Positions 27,201 through 40,245 of a stretch of 64,000 nucleotides of DNA are shown one piece after another. Source of the DNA: Camarhynchus parvulus (taxonomy: Eukaryota; Chordata; Aves; Passeriformes; Thraupidae); NCBI RefSeq assembly GCF_901933205.1, contig NC_044600.1, forward strand, positions 10,020,501-10,084,500, given 5' to 3'. Both the position numbers and the translations under genes were made by a program. Position 1 is the stretch's first letter. Every line of letters begins with the position of its first letter. The notes under the pieces were generated by a model. The model was not told the DNA's origin. It saw only the letters and a list, made by a program, of their open reading frames with translations, and did not search any database.

Positions 27201-28549
27201 ATGGGATTTCTTGCAGTCAAAAAGGCTGCAAAATTCCTCCTATTCCTTGTGGAATCAATTCAGATTTATACAGTTTTAGGCTGGCCATTTGTTTATTTAC
27301 TGCCTCCTGGGCAAAACACTGTGCCAAGAATCAGTATGCAGGATGAGACTCATGTACATTTTCCTCACACAGACACGTTTGTGTTCTGCTCATCTATCTC
27401 ACCCTCACAGCATAGGCAGATCAACATATCTATTTACACCTTCCCAGAGAGCCGTTAGTGGTGATTTATGAAAAACATGCAGTAACTACTTATTAAGGTA
27501 ACCCTAACAGGTTTATCATTCATAAAAGCCTACTAAATTCACCATATGTTTGGAAATATTTACCCCATCCTCTCTGTTTAAAGTTCTTCCCTGCAGAGTA
27601 ATAATTATCATAACCCAGTGATAAAAGTAGAAAAAAGATTGCCAGTATCTATGCAGAAAAGCTCAAAATGTAATTCATCAGCATCATAGATCAAATAAAA
27701 ATATTCCCATAGACAAAATCTTCACAGAGAAAGAACCACATGCGTGTGCTGACTGTAATCTGCTCATTAGTTTACAGAAGAATCTGAAGTTTAAGCGTGC
27801 TAGAAACCTACACAATGTCTCAAATGCTAGCTGTTGCTTTCTAGCTTTTAGTTATCTGAAAATGTACAAAATATTCTGTCATTAGATGGCTCTTTATAGG
27901 CAATCTACCTGAAGATGCTCCTGAGCGTTCTTCTAGAAACAAAAATGGCAGTAATCTACACTCAAAAAAAAAAAGGGCAGCAAAGCTTAGTGGATTGGGC
28001 TTTTTTGCCTTTTTTTTTTTCCAGAGTGTTCTAGGAACTGATCAGATCTGCTGTGTCTCCATTTCTGCAGGTTGCCCACACATTTTAGGGGGGAGAAGAT
28101 GGGCAAAACAACCCTGCAAGTCTGCTGTTGATTTTATAGAAGTTGCCAGGTAGTTGAGAAATACAGAAATCCCTAACAGAATTTGGCATACCAAATATCC
28201 TTGGAGGGAAAAATCCTAATTTGCATTGCCATTTTTAGGCTGACTTAATGAAGAGAAAAATTGAAAAATTTCTTTAAAAATATCATATTAGGAAGTATAG
28301 AAGAAACATTCCCCAATGGGAAGCCTGGGCAAAACAATTCTAGTTAATACACCTTGGCTCCACTGAAAAATGTAAAAATCTGTTTTCCCCAAAAGCTTTG
28401 CCATACACCTCAGAAATGCTTCATCCTTCACTGATGCACACCATCTCCGACTGGAAAGGCAGTTTTACTTAACAGTGGTAAAAACACCTCCCTCCTTTTA
28501 GAAGTAAAGAGGAAGGGCAACACATCCAGTAAGTTAAGTTGGCTTATAC

Positions 28550-28551
<2 letters not shown>
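24236..28551. other. Non-coding, no gene or clear repeat recognised
   Basis: AT-rich intronic or flanking sequence. Open frames are all under 125 codons and lack motifs. Homopolymer runs occur at about 26208-26217 (T), 27964-27975 (A) and 28008-28020 (T). Confidence 0.55.

Positions 28552-28592
<41 letters not shown>
28552..28592. repeat. (AT)n microsatellite
   Basis: About 20 perfect AT units. An open frame across it (28428-28661) merely translates the repeat. Confidence 0.97.
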
Positions 28593-28596
<4 letters not shown>

Positions 28597-29230
28597 ACAG
28601 AAACCACAAGGTGTGTTTTCTGAATGCTTCTAACAAAGAGTGTGACATAGACAATGATCATGTAAAATACACAGAAGTCCTAAAAATATGCATATAACAC
28701 TCACATGTATATGTGCAAGGGCAGGCATAGAGAACAGGTCTGGAAATAGAACATTAATTATCATACCTTGAACAGAAATAGCAGTGTGAAGTATAATCAT
28801 CCTAAAATAACACATCCTGTGGGGTGGGGGGAGGAACAGAATTACTCTACAAAAATGAGTATATCTTGCAACAGCACACAGTATTTCCACTGCTAACTCC
28901 AGTATGAATTCCTTACAAAAATGCCATCAACAATCCTGCTATAGTAACTCTCTGGAGTTAAAGGATGTGGCAGCTCAGATTTTGCAGAGCCAAATCTTTT
29001 CAGGGGAAGGGGGAGCGGGGGTGTTGAAAAAAAAGAAAGAAACAGTATTTCTGTGCAGTTTCTAATATGCTGAAGTGATTCCATGCTGACATAACTGACT
29101 TGCCCTCTTAGTCCTTTTCAATTTGATTAGGAGAGCAAGGTCTACTTTTACATGGTGTTTAGAAATAATCACAGCTAGAGTTCATTTGATGCACCTTGCA
29201 TGCCAGATTGTCAAAGGCACTAAAAGTTTA

Positions 29231-29302
29231 ATTGACAATAAAGATAATATCATTGCCTTCCATTTATATGGGCCTTTCACACAGAAGGATCCCAGAGGCA
29301 CA
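29231..29302 (-). repeat. Ancient LINE/SINE 3'-tail-like motif
   Basis: On the minus strand the segment reads CTGGGATCCTTCTGTGTGAA, then AGGCCCATATAAATGGAAGG and an AT-rich tail. It resembles the 'ggatcctt-gaaaggcgctatataaatg' tail motif, ending in TATT repeats, that recurs at the 3' ends of several old animal retroposons. The family cannot be named from this fragment. It may alternatively be a conserved non-coding element derived from such a repeat. Confidence 0.4.
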
Positions 29303-30134
29303 GCTGACTTCCAGGTACCACCGGACTGGAAATGCGATTGTTGTTTGCTGCCATAGAGCAAAAGAGCTACAACAGAGCACACAAAATGAAATCACCACCC
29401 ATAAGTTCAGAATTCTCCTCTTATTCACTCTCTCCACCCAGACAGCCTTGTTCCTAGTTAACAACCAGCTTAAACAAGCAAAAGTAAGATTTAACATTCA
29501 TCCCCTTTTTACTCTCCATTCATTCTCATTGGTGACTGGAAGAGAATCCAGGTGTGAAAGATGCTCCAGCCCTGCCTCACTGTAATTTGATCACCCAGCT
29601 GCTCTGAAGCACACATACTGAGATGAAGAGATTTCCAGGCACCAGAGTGACAACCCGGCCTGGGTTTCACAGGACCTGGGTGAATTAAAGGCTGCCCCTG
29701 AGATCTCACCATCGTGGTGTCTGGAGAGGACGGCAGAGCCACAGCACCTCAATTCCCTCCCAACTCAACGTGTCCTTGTGCAATGGAGAGCTGCAGCTGA
29801 ACTCCACTGATTAGAAAAAATTTGAAAAAGCTTCTCAAAAGCACAGAACCTCTCCACATACAAAAAAACGTGCAAAATCACCCGAGCACGATCAATCCAT
29901 CTTCAAGCTGATGGAAGAGTAATGACTGCCTTGTCTCTCATGACTGAAATGATCACTGCCTCAAATAGACAGGAGCAGGGGCAAACCTCTCCCTTGTTTT
30001 TCAGGACAAACTGAAAATGGAGACAGTATCAAGGTATTCTGTGTTTCTAACTAGTGCCTGACAGCAGGCTGCCATTCAGAAAGCCACAGCACAGCCACAG
30101 CCTGATGACCAGCCACTCTCCTAGACCCTAGTAA

Positions 30135-30344
30135 GGTCAAGATTCTGCTCAAGGCATGAAGAAAGAAATAGCCTCAACAACAGTGATGCACAACTCTCTG
30201 CAGTGATGAATAGTAAGCAGACATCTGTGCCCATCCTCCTAGACTTCCCTACAGCATTTAGCATTGTGGATCAGAGAGATGGCAAGGATCCAAAGAACTG
30301 TACTGAAGTCATTTAAGTCCTTTTTGAAGGCACACACAAAGTAG
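30135..30344 (+). mobile_element. L2-like (CR1-superfamily) reverse transcriptase relic
   Basis: From 30135 one plus-strand frame stays open and gives DAQLSAVMNSKQTSV followed directly by PILLDFPTAFSIVDQ (coding for LLDF at 30236-30247). This matches the RT segment LLDLSAAFDTVDH typical of L2-type LINEs, preceded by the usual helix of the fingers domain. After a net frameshift near 30290, TVLKSFKSFLKAHTK (30297-30341) corresponds to the downstream 'alsWFksfLsgRtq' motif, followed by a TAG. The frame is broken and several catalytic-region residues are changed, so this is a dead copy. It differs from the avian CR1 type, whose motif reads more like KAFDTVPHDIL. Boundaries beyond the motif are uncertain. 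Confidence 0.6.
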
Positions 30345-33300
30345 GGATGCAAAAGGCAATCTCAGCAGTGCAAACCTCTCCTCAGAGGACTGACAAAGAC
30401 ACAGCCTCTCCATTTGTATTCACAACAATACAAACTCAAGCAACAACACACAAATGGCATTGAAGCCAAAGTGGTGCTTATCTCATGTAAGCATAAAGAC
30501 ATCTCAACCCCCAATTTTGTAATATTTAACTGAAATCAAAACTAGAGACTGAATCTGAACCCAGGCTCAGGCAAAGATGAAACACTGAAGAAAATGCAAA
30601 CGCCAGCCCTACAACAGAGGGCAAATTTCAGCCACAGGCATTGATGCTTGGCCACAACCATTCACAGTTTCTGCATTCCTCACGACTCCTTATTACCAGT
30701 GGGGACTGGGTTCAAAGGGATGTTTCTAGTTCTCTCAGTCTCATCACTTAGCAACATAGTGTATTTTCTATAAATCACTAAAGCCAGTCTAATTTCAGAC
30801 AGGGTAGGAAACCTTTCAGGAAGAGCACCAGAAAAATCAGCACCTATTAAATTAGGCATCAAACAACTTAATTTTAACTCTGTTTCCTGATATGAAGAAG
30901 CACTTACTTTTCTAAGCTCATGATCTTGGCCTTTGTCATTAAGAACACAAAGAGGGCAAGGGGCATACACTCCTTTGTGCCTCACGTTTGGAGAACAGTG
31001 TAACAAAATACATAAGAATATTCTTATATATTTTTTAAAATGTTCATTAACATTGACAGATTTCACCCCACATTTCTAGCTGCTAAATCAGCTTATTTGA
31101 CCAAAGGATACAAAAAGGAAAAAGTAATCTTTCAAATATCAAATAGTGTATTTCAGATGAAGAAAAAAATGCAAAATTTGTTGGTCTTACTTTAAGCTCC
31201 TTCAGCTCCTTAATCTATGAAGGCTACCACAGAAACAAAAGTAAACTACCTTTTTAAAAAACTAAAATATCATACAAACCAGACCCATTTCATTCACAGA
31301 ATTAGCTTCCACACAGATAAAAATTTCCTACAGACATGATAATACTCTCACCTTCCTTTTCTATGATGATAAAATCTGTTTCAATTGAGTTACTGTGGAT
31401 ACTAAACATAAACCCAGATACTGACTCCATTTTTAGTGGACACACACTCAACTTTAGACCTGCATCTTTCTTGCTGACATGAAAATACATCTTGATCTTG
31501 CATTTTCTACTTGGGTATTTCTCAAAGTATTTGTTACCTCCATGTATTTCAGAAAAAAATCCACAACTCAAAACTTCATTATTAAGATAAAAGCAACATA
31601 TGAATGTATTTGCTGGTGTATGCTCACAAGGGCAGATGTTTTTGGCAACAGAAATATTTTTATGGACATGGTGTACAGTACATTTGTAGGAGAGGGAAGC
31701 TGTCAGTATATTCAGATTAATATCACTGGAGACAAATGCCAAGCAATTCATTCATTGCATCATACACACAACTGGGATCTAAAATAAATTCATTAACTCA
31801 ACAGGAAAACCTCACTAGTACCCTGGACAATTTAATGAATATGTCACTGCTCTCATATCATATCTCACTGGAAAACAAAATAAAAATATTAAGCTGCATT
31901 AAAAAATTGAAATACAAAGGGAATCATTAAATATGCTGAGTGATGTGGCATGCAATTAAAGCTAAGCCTTCTCCTGTAATACTACAGTAAAGCTGTTTAT
32001 AGTGGAAGTAATAGTCTCAGAAATGGGCAATTAAAATTATTATTAAAATAAATACCCTTCAGGTTTTGAATGCCATGTGGATGTCTCATCTGGTACAATC
32101 AAGCAGGGATTCTTATTTATTGATCTACTGAACTATTAATCATTACAAGCTGATTCACTTCTCTATTGAGCCATAAACTTGACACAAGACTCCCAAAAAG
32201 CAAATAAGAAGTTAAATGTAAGTTTAGACTATACATCTAACAGATGATGGCAAAATTCCATCCAGATATGAATTTCAGAGCTCGTATCTGTCTCTTTTGC
32301 AAACCAAGATACAGAATGTGAATCCCATACTTACTCTCATTTAGAGCATCTCTAAAGAACAAAGTAAATTAAATATCTCTTGGGATCTTCAGCAAAAAAT
32401 GTTGAAAGGCTCAGCTTCAGCTTAGAAGTCTGTTATCACATGTGCTGTGTTATATATAAACACCGAATGCTTTGGCAAATTCATTTTCCTGCAATGAATT
32501 ATGTATGAACTGCTTTAACCCCCTGTCCCCCTTGCTAGGGGCAGCCAGCACGGCGCTCCCAGACTGATCAGTCACTGAGCTCATCCCTGGGTTTCAGTCA
32601 CACTCGCAGCTGAATTTGTCACATCACTGCACACCAGCACCTCCATGGGTTGCTTTTTGTTTTCAATGAGCAAAATGCCTGATAGTAAAATTTTCAGCAA
32701 CAATGACTAATATTACCTCCTTTGGTATTAATCCTTTTCATAAAGCTTCTCTGATCTATTACAAATGTAAACCCTCATTAAGATTCATATATATATATAT
32801 TTTTTTTCTTTCTGTGTGTATTACCACAAGGGAAACTCTAAGTCATTTCTCTCTCACTGATCCTTTTAGAGCCTGTGGCCACTGCTGATCTGTATTAATT
32901 GGTACTGAAAATTCAAAATCTGCATCTTCAAAACAGGCCAGAATAGCTCTCTTCATCATTATGTCAACTGCAGTAACATTTTACCATAGAAACCCTGAGC
33001 ACGATGAAGCTGAAGCCTTCTGTGAGTTCAGAGTACAAAATTATTTCTGGTGAATTACAGTTACAAAACAATTTAGGGCTCTTTCCTTAAGACAGTAATT
33101 TCAATAAGCACTTCACTATTTTCAGTTTCTTCTAAGTATATCTGAATCCACCACACTTTGTCAATCTAGAATATAACAATACAAAGAAAAGTTTTTAAGT
33201 CATTAGGCTTACAATTTCCTCTTCTCTGAAACAGCCTTCCAGTAAAGATCATTGAAATTTCCCCAAACCTACACATTCAAAACCAGATGTACAACAGGCG

Positions 33301-36300
33301 TACTCAAGTACTGAGTTCACTGGGATTAAACAAAACAAGAATAAACATACAAGAATGACAGAAATAAAAGAATCTCTAAAATCTCTCACACATTTAACAT
33401 GTAGCATTCCAGCAAGCACAAAAAGCTAGCTTTCAGGGTTCAAATAAGAATACACTTAAGTGCATGTTGCAGATTTTAATAGAAACTGGATTCCCTAAGA
33501 AGCTTATCAAATATAAGAGCCCAAAGCAGGAAATGCTTGATTACATTGTTTTACATTTGCTACTAGTTTTTAAGCCATGAGATACATTTTAGCAAATAGA
33601 ATCTACAGTAAGATCTGGTTAAAAATAAATATTTACCCCTAAAGCTGCATAATTAGAAACTTTGACCAATAATTCAAAAGAATTTTGTGTTCAAGTTAAA
33701 AAAGGAAGATGAAAAATTAGGATACACAGCTATGAAAAGTTCAAAAGTAAGGTCAATGGCAAGGTTTAGAAGCTGTTCTTAGCTGAACATCAAACCTTGC
33801 TTAGCCCCTCAAGTCCATATTTTCCAAAGAGAAACAAAATCCTAAAATCTTCCCCTTCTTACTGCAGCAGTAAATAAAGACATATGCCAGCTCCAGGTGC
33901 ACAGTGCAAGCATCTGCAGCGATTTGAAGACGATGGTGCACATCAATAATGTATTTAAGACACAAGCCAGAGAGAAATCAATGGCTTAGATGCAATTCTG
34001 AGAGCAGATTGCAACAACCGTGCTCATCTTTGAGTTACAGAGGGGTCTCACATAAAGCATATAAATGTGGTATCTCAGTGTTGAGGGCTCATGGTAAAAT
34101 GCAAAAAACACCCCAAAAACCTTCTAGGTTGCAAGAGGTACAAAGATTCTGAGAAGGTAGCTTGGTAGGTGGCATCAATATCTTCATCTCAACATTTTAT
34201 GGACACAGTATTGCAAAAGAAGAAAATCTAAAAAAAAATTACTGTTGTTTTGTTGTCATTGTCAAGTTTGCAGGGGAAAAAAAAATTCTGTCTGAACCCA
34301 TTTATCATTATTTTAAAATAAAGTGAAGGAGCTCTCTAAAACTCTTCAGTCATATGTCATCTGTGTCCTCTAGAGAATTAAGGTGGCAAAAAGCAAAGAA
34401 AACAAAAGAACAAACAAATGAACAACCTTTTTCAGGGATCTGAAAGACTCTGGAAATAACATTATATATCAGCAAAAGAAAACTTCAAGGATGTAAAAAA
34501 AACCAACAAAACCAACACTCTAAGAACCCTTTATTCACTGAAAACAAAGTCCTCTTTAAAGCACCATGTATTTCACATAGCTTCATCTGGAAATGCATAT
34601 GGCATTTTCAGGTTTTTCCTCTACCTCTTCATTCCCAGGATTCAAACCTGGTTAGTGTGGGATAGTTCCATTTCAGCTACTCTGATCTCTCAGAAGCAGG
34701 GCCAGTCCGATCCCCGGCCACCCAGCACGGCTCACTTAAGAGCATCAACTCTCACCCAGCAGCCTCCACTCTTAACTGCAAAGTACAAATTAGCCATGAA
34801 GTACTAATTAACCACGATGACTGAGTGTGCTCTAGCCCTTCATTTACTCTCTTGCTTTATTCTCCCGGTGTGGCATAAGCCACTCACATTTGGATATAAA
34901 ATAACATTGCAACATGTGAGCCACTGCACCAGTCCATACACGCAACACCGAGGGCCCGTCACCCTTTGGGCTGTTTCCATCGAGTGCCTCCACACTGAGG
35001 GTGCTGCTTTCCTAAGCTCATTCAGAGATCATATCCTGAAAAGAGTTTTGATCTGCTCCACCTTCATTGAATTTCTACATTTCTTTAGGTGCCATGTTCT
35101 CTTGGTTTGTACCAGCAATCTGAAATTTCTATGACTGTACAAAGCTAGTACGCACTTTAGACTTCTCTGCAAAATGTCCCCACTCCCCTTCCAAAACCTA
35201 AGCCTAATTAGAAAACTGATTTAAAAATCAATGTAGTATTGAGCTACTAAGTAGCCTTTAACCACAATTTTTCAGAGAGAAAAGAGAAAAAGACTGTGGA
35301 AGTCAGTTGCTGAAAAGTCACGTGGTATTTGGTTCTCTCACAAATGCTCCTCTCCTCCTTTCTCCAAAAATGTATTCTTAAAAGAACACAGACCTTTTTT
35401 TTACACGTAACATATAATTTGATGCCTCTCTATGGCAAACCCAGTAATGGATTCAGGCTAACACATGCATATCTGTTGTGGAAACCTTGAGACTTTTCCA
35501 TTAGAAGAACCCCAGAGGTGTTCCAGCCCCTAGAGCTGGGGTATCACATCCCCTGGCACACTTACCAGCCTCCAGTCTGTTTTTACTGACAATTTCCCTT
35601 CTGCCCAGGTTAGCTGTCTGGGCTGCTAAATGAGATCACTAGCTCAGCTGCTTTCTTACAGCTTTAGTACTGTTTGCATAGCAATGAGATTGCAAAGATA
35701 AAAATACAGATCTGATTTCCAATCTCCTTTTGGTAAGGCCATAATACTGTATGTATTACAGAGTAACAACCCTCCTAATGCTGTGTTAAACTGAAAACCA
35801 AACAAAAACCCTTCCACTCAAAATCCACAGCTTGATCTTTTCCAAAAATAATATCAGAATTCTGGTCCGTACAAGGCTACACAAGGAAGTTTTACATGAT
35901 CAGGCAAAAGAAAGGCAATCAGGTCATCTGTTCTCAGCACCAGGACAATCCCTCTGTGTGGGCTTGGAAAAGCTCTTCCATATTTCCATCAACTGAACAT
36001 CAAACAAAAGATTTTTTTGTATTTCTGCAGTGAGGCTGCATCACTTCATCTACCATTTACAGCTTCTGGATGCTGGAATTGTAAGATACCTAGAGTGTCC
36101 ATTAAAGAAACCCAAAAGGTGGGGTTTGGAAAGGGCAGATGCAATCCAACACAGAGCTCAGCCAGTCACTTGCTCCTGTGACAGCTCACATAAGATATTC
36201 TGGGGATATTTAAACTGCACTAAGAACTCTGTAAATATGCTAAGCTACCTCCAAATTTTAAGAGTAAATGTTGTCCCTATATAAATTGTAAATACTGTTA

Positions 36301-37526
36301 ATTTACTTGTTTACTGACATCTTGAGTTTAATATAGCAATCACCTTGACCCCCTGTTGTCAATTACAATGGTAATAATTATATAACTAATATTTCTCTTG
36401 CTCCCTTTTCAGAAAATAATTTTGGCTAAAATTTTACAATAGGGAGCAATTCTTCAAGTGACTTTTAACAGAAAATAGCCACAAATAATTCCCCTTGCCT
36501 TTCTGGTAATTCACTTACATTACACGAGTGAAGAGTTTGCATGAACTTCCCAGTTTTCTCTTTAGCTGGCTGTACAAAATCCTACAAACAGAAAACGCCA
36601 ACTCTGTTGTCTCTGTCAGAAATAGAGGCAGTTCAGTTAGCATCATTCTCCTTTTGGAATTTGACTTCTACTACAGCTCCCAAACTGGGTCTCCTCCCTG
36701 CACTTTAAAGGCTGATACCCACACACAAGTGCATTGTGACAATGGAGGGAAGAGTGTTAGCTGGGCAGACAAGAAAAACTTAATAGAATAAAACACAGAG
36801 ATAATACATGTCCCATACAATGAAGTAATTTTTCTTAATGTTTTAAATAAATGCTGCTTTTCATTCCTCCCAAACCACATTTATAGTATAATTATATGAT
36901 TGCTGGGGGTTTTATACAGCTGAATTATAGGGTGTCTCTTCCACATTTAGTTTGTGAAAGAGTCTCTCTGCTTCCCTTCATATCTCTCTAACCACCGACA
37001 AGGATACTCTCAAGGCATTCTATAATTCAATTACAGCTATCCTCTGAGAAACATATAATTTTATAGAAAGATTTAGGCCATCATGTATCCCTTTCTTCCC
37101 TGTTATGAGAGCATTTGTCTAAAGTCTGGTATTAAATTTAAGAAGGTCTGAAACAATCTTAACCCAATAGTTTTCAAGAGTGCCATTTGACAGTTGTCAG
37201 GCTGGCACAACCCCTGAGCTCCCGTTTAAACTCAAGTGCTCCATGGGCTAAGGATGTGCTGCACACAAAACACCACACAGGGAGTGTCTGATGGCTTGTG
37301 TGTGTAAATATACACATGATGCAGGTCCCCACCTCGGCTTCTGTGCAGCTAAACTGGACAGAAACAGACACAAACATTCACTGCAGTTCAACTGTAACGC
37401 CACGTTCTTAGCTGCTGTACTGGATGTTGTACACTAATGAGAAAGCAAAACACAAATGTCTGAGCTAATTAATAAACAGCACTATAGTATCAAAAATACT
37501 TCCTCATCATATAGGTCTTTCCAGGC
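30345..37526. other. Non-coding, no gene recognised
   Basis: Mostly AT-rich. Open frames of 128 and 149 codons on the minus strand (30680-31066, 31302-31751) have no recognisable motif and match chance expectation. A 9-bp inverted repeat (GCAAGGTTT 33759-33767 / AAACCTTGC 33792-33800, 24-nt spacer) is present. Segments about 31940-32200 and 36290-36430 are rich in ATTA/TAAT homeodomain-type cores and could be regulatory, which is unproven. Confidence 0.5.
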
Positions 37527-37628
37527 ACCAGAAATATTGGTTTGTAGCAAATTATATATGTTTGTAACAAATCTGGTTTGTACAAACCAGAAATATTGGT
37601 TTGTAACAATCAGAAAGGCTTATATATG
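37527..37628. repeat. 59-bp-period local duplication containing a 20-bp palindrome
   Basis: The 20-mer ACCAGAAATATTGGTTTGTA occurs at 37527-37546 and again at 37586-37605. TTATATATGTTT recurs after each copy. The junction between copies holds TCTGGTTTGTACAAACCAGA (37572-37591), a perfect 20-bp palindrome formed where the unit's TGGTTTGTA meets its inverse. Function unknown; it looks like a replication-slippage product. Confidence 0.85.
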
Positions 37629-40109
37629 TTTCTTTTCCTAAAGGAGTGGTATCATGCTGATTGCAGTGAAAAACTGAAGAAATACTGAATGGATAATTCC
37701 CTCTCAGTTCAATTTCTCACACTCTTCACAGCACAGGAAAACCTAACTAGTGCAAGTAACTACCTCAAACAAGCTACAGATGGCCTGAATTTGTATTCTA
37801 ACAGAACAGCCGTAGCTTTGCAAATAGCAGCTCTACCATCCTTGCACAACTCAACTGAAGATGTAGATGGAAAATGGGTTTAGATTTGCACTCTTGAACA
37901 GATTTAATTTCCATTATTTATACTCAGTTAGTTCTATCACTCTGATGAAATTCAGTTTCTTGCAGCTTCTGTTTTAAATCCACTGTAGGGGCTTAAAAAA
38001 TTAATTTAAATAAAGTTTATTTTACTGTTCAAAAATTGTAATCTAGTCAGATTTTTTCTAAAAATCAATATTTATTATACCACACATATTTCCTATTATC
38101 CTGTGTGGAACAAAATATTGTAAGAGTAATACAAAATTTTAAACTTGATTTTAAGCTTGGTTAAAGATCATCACATGGAACACTGAGTAAATTGTAAAGA
38201 AAAATAACGCAAGTATCTCATAAATGGAGACAACTGTGAGAGGAAGAAAAAATAGTAAGAAATCTGCTCACAGTTCTGAAATGCTTTGACACCAGTGAGT
38301 TTAATCTCCTGACCAGAGACAGAGGAGTTTGCTTACCCTGGTATAAGTAGGGCTTTCCAGTGTCAGACTGCTCATGCTAGGGATCTGAATTGCTTTTACA
38401 AGGCTACCAGCAACAGCTTTTCCAAATGCCTGAGCTCAAAGAGAAACAAGCTTTTTTTCATCAGGAACTTTACTATCTTGAGGCATTTAGTCACGTCTAA
38501 AAAACCAGAGATGTGGAAGCAGCAACGGTTGTTGTAGCTAACTTGTGGAACACAAAAATGAACCTAGCACCAAATTCCAAACCCAGGGAAATAACACTGA
38601 GTCTTCCTGACAACATTCTCTCGGTCAAGTATTTTCTGATCTAGAAGTCTGAAGTTATTTTAACCATGAGGCTAGAAAGCAAGAATTTTCACTGTTAATA
38701 CATACTATTTTATTTATGCATAACAAAAAATCCCTTTGTGTATTTAAGTCATCACTAGTGATTTTTCACATGTCACCTGAAATGGATTCTGAAAGAATCC
38801 CTGGAGCACATGACTCCAGCTGCACCATGTAAGGAAAAGAGACCTTGTATGTTTTCAACTTTACTTGAATTTATTGTAGTGTTTTTGAAATTTGCAGCCT
38901 CAAAGCTATCTCTGACTCATCTCTTTCTTCAGCAAAATCAAAACAAGCCATCAGAATAATTCAACTGCACCATGGCAGTTATTTTCTATTTCCTAGGTTT
39001 TCAAGCTTGACTGGATGATAGCCAGTGCCCAGTGCTGATTTTTGTAAGGATAACCAAAAGCTACCTAGGGATGGGAAGAAAGTTGCCGGTTGACATATCA
39101 TATTTCATCTATCATAATTTGTCAGCTAATCCCAAGAAGGGTTTCTAAAAAGAGAATCTCAACGGCACTTCAAGAATTTTGTTTTTCAGATAATGCTCAC
39201 AGTTGACAAAAACTTTAAAACTCATTCAGATTCCTGGTGAAATTAAGCAGATATACTGAGTTATTTCACAATTATTTTCACATGCAGGGGTTTTTTGGAA
39301 CAAGCAGTTCTCAAATGGTGATACAAATGACACTGCAGTAACACTAAATTGACACTGAAAAATAGAGCTGAATTTAATTGCCTTCATTTTGCAAAGCAGA
39401 CTGAAGCACCATAATTTTTACCATACAATCTGTTGTTACAGAACAATCTAAACATTAAGCGTATTTTAAAAAAATACGTTATTTGTGTAAATTGAACAAT
39501 TACAGCATCCAAGGTAACTAAAAAATGGTGACCTAAATCAAACTAATTCCAACAGAAATGCACCTGAAATCCACGAGTCTAACAAAGATAACTGAAACCT
39601 AAGCCAAACAAGAAAAGAAGTATCTCCAAATTCTAGTTTAAAGGGACCAAAAGATACCTCATGAGCTTCATAAATAAAAGAAGTGTAAACCATTGCAGAG
39701 GCTGTCTGCAATGCCCAGCTACTGATGCACTAATGATTGTCAAAAAGGGATCAAGAAGCTTTTGGTGAGGAAAAAGTCAATATTATACCTAATATTCTAT
39801 GTATATACCTACAGACAAAGACTGTTGGCAATATTTTATATTCTACTTAAAACGGACGGCTGCTGTTCATAAGGAAATTTTGGTGATATGCAGTTTTGGT
39901 ATCACTTTCCACCAATTTTATAACAGTATGAAAGGGTCCATCATACAGTAATCTCGGCTGTAGTTTCAACTACATAGAAATAATGTTTACTTCTGTAATG
40001 AAGGCTGTCCTACTCAGTTTGACTGGAAATACATTTTCATTTGACTCCTTTCATTTAAGAAAAGCTGTGCAATACCCAGCCCTCTAGCTTGGGGCTTGAA
40101 CAGCTTGTT
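37629..40109. other. Non-coding, nothing recognised
   Basis: AT-rich sequence with short open frames, no splice-flanked coding exon and no clear repeat. A small 12-bp palindrome (ATCACTAGTGAT) lies at about 38750. Confidence 0.5.
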
Positions 40110-40245
40110 CAGCTCTGCTCAGTCATTAACTGCCCATGTGACCTTGCACAAAACCACTTTTCAATGTGTGAGGCTGAGATAATAGCACTCTTCTACATCA
40201 TAAGAGTATTTGGTGGATAAGGATGTTAAGGAGTGTAAATTGCAG
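40110..40245 (+). mobile_element. MIR-type SINE relic (CORE-SINE)
   Basis: Landmarks in order match a MIR element read on the plus strand: ACTGCCCATGTGACCTTGCA (the MIR core has 'tgtgaccttgggcaagtcac'), then GTGAGGCTGAGATAATAGCA and, further on, TTTGGTGGATAAGGATGTTA ('gttgtgaggattaaatgag'), then GTGTAAATTG near the 'tgtaaagcgc' position. It is heavily diverged, as expected for an element that predates the bird-mammal split. Ends are approximate. Confidence 0.6.

Noticed and set aside
30680..31066. 128-codon minus-strand open frame
   Set aside because: No recognisable motif and no supporting signals.
31302..31751. 149-codon minus-strand open frame
   Set aside because: AT-rich composition, no motif and no splice context; about one ORF of this size is expected by chance in a window like this.
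34620..34700. tRNA-like B-box (GGTTTGAATCC, minus strand) with a loose A-box
   Set aside because: The acceptor arms do not pair and no anticodon arm is convincing; not a tRNA gene or a recognisable tRNA-derived SINE.
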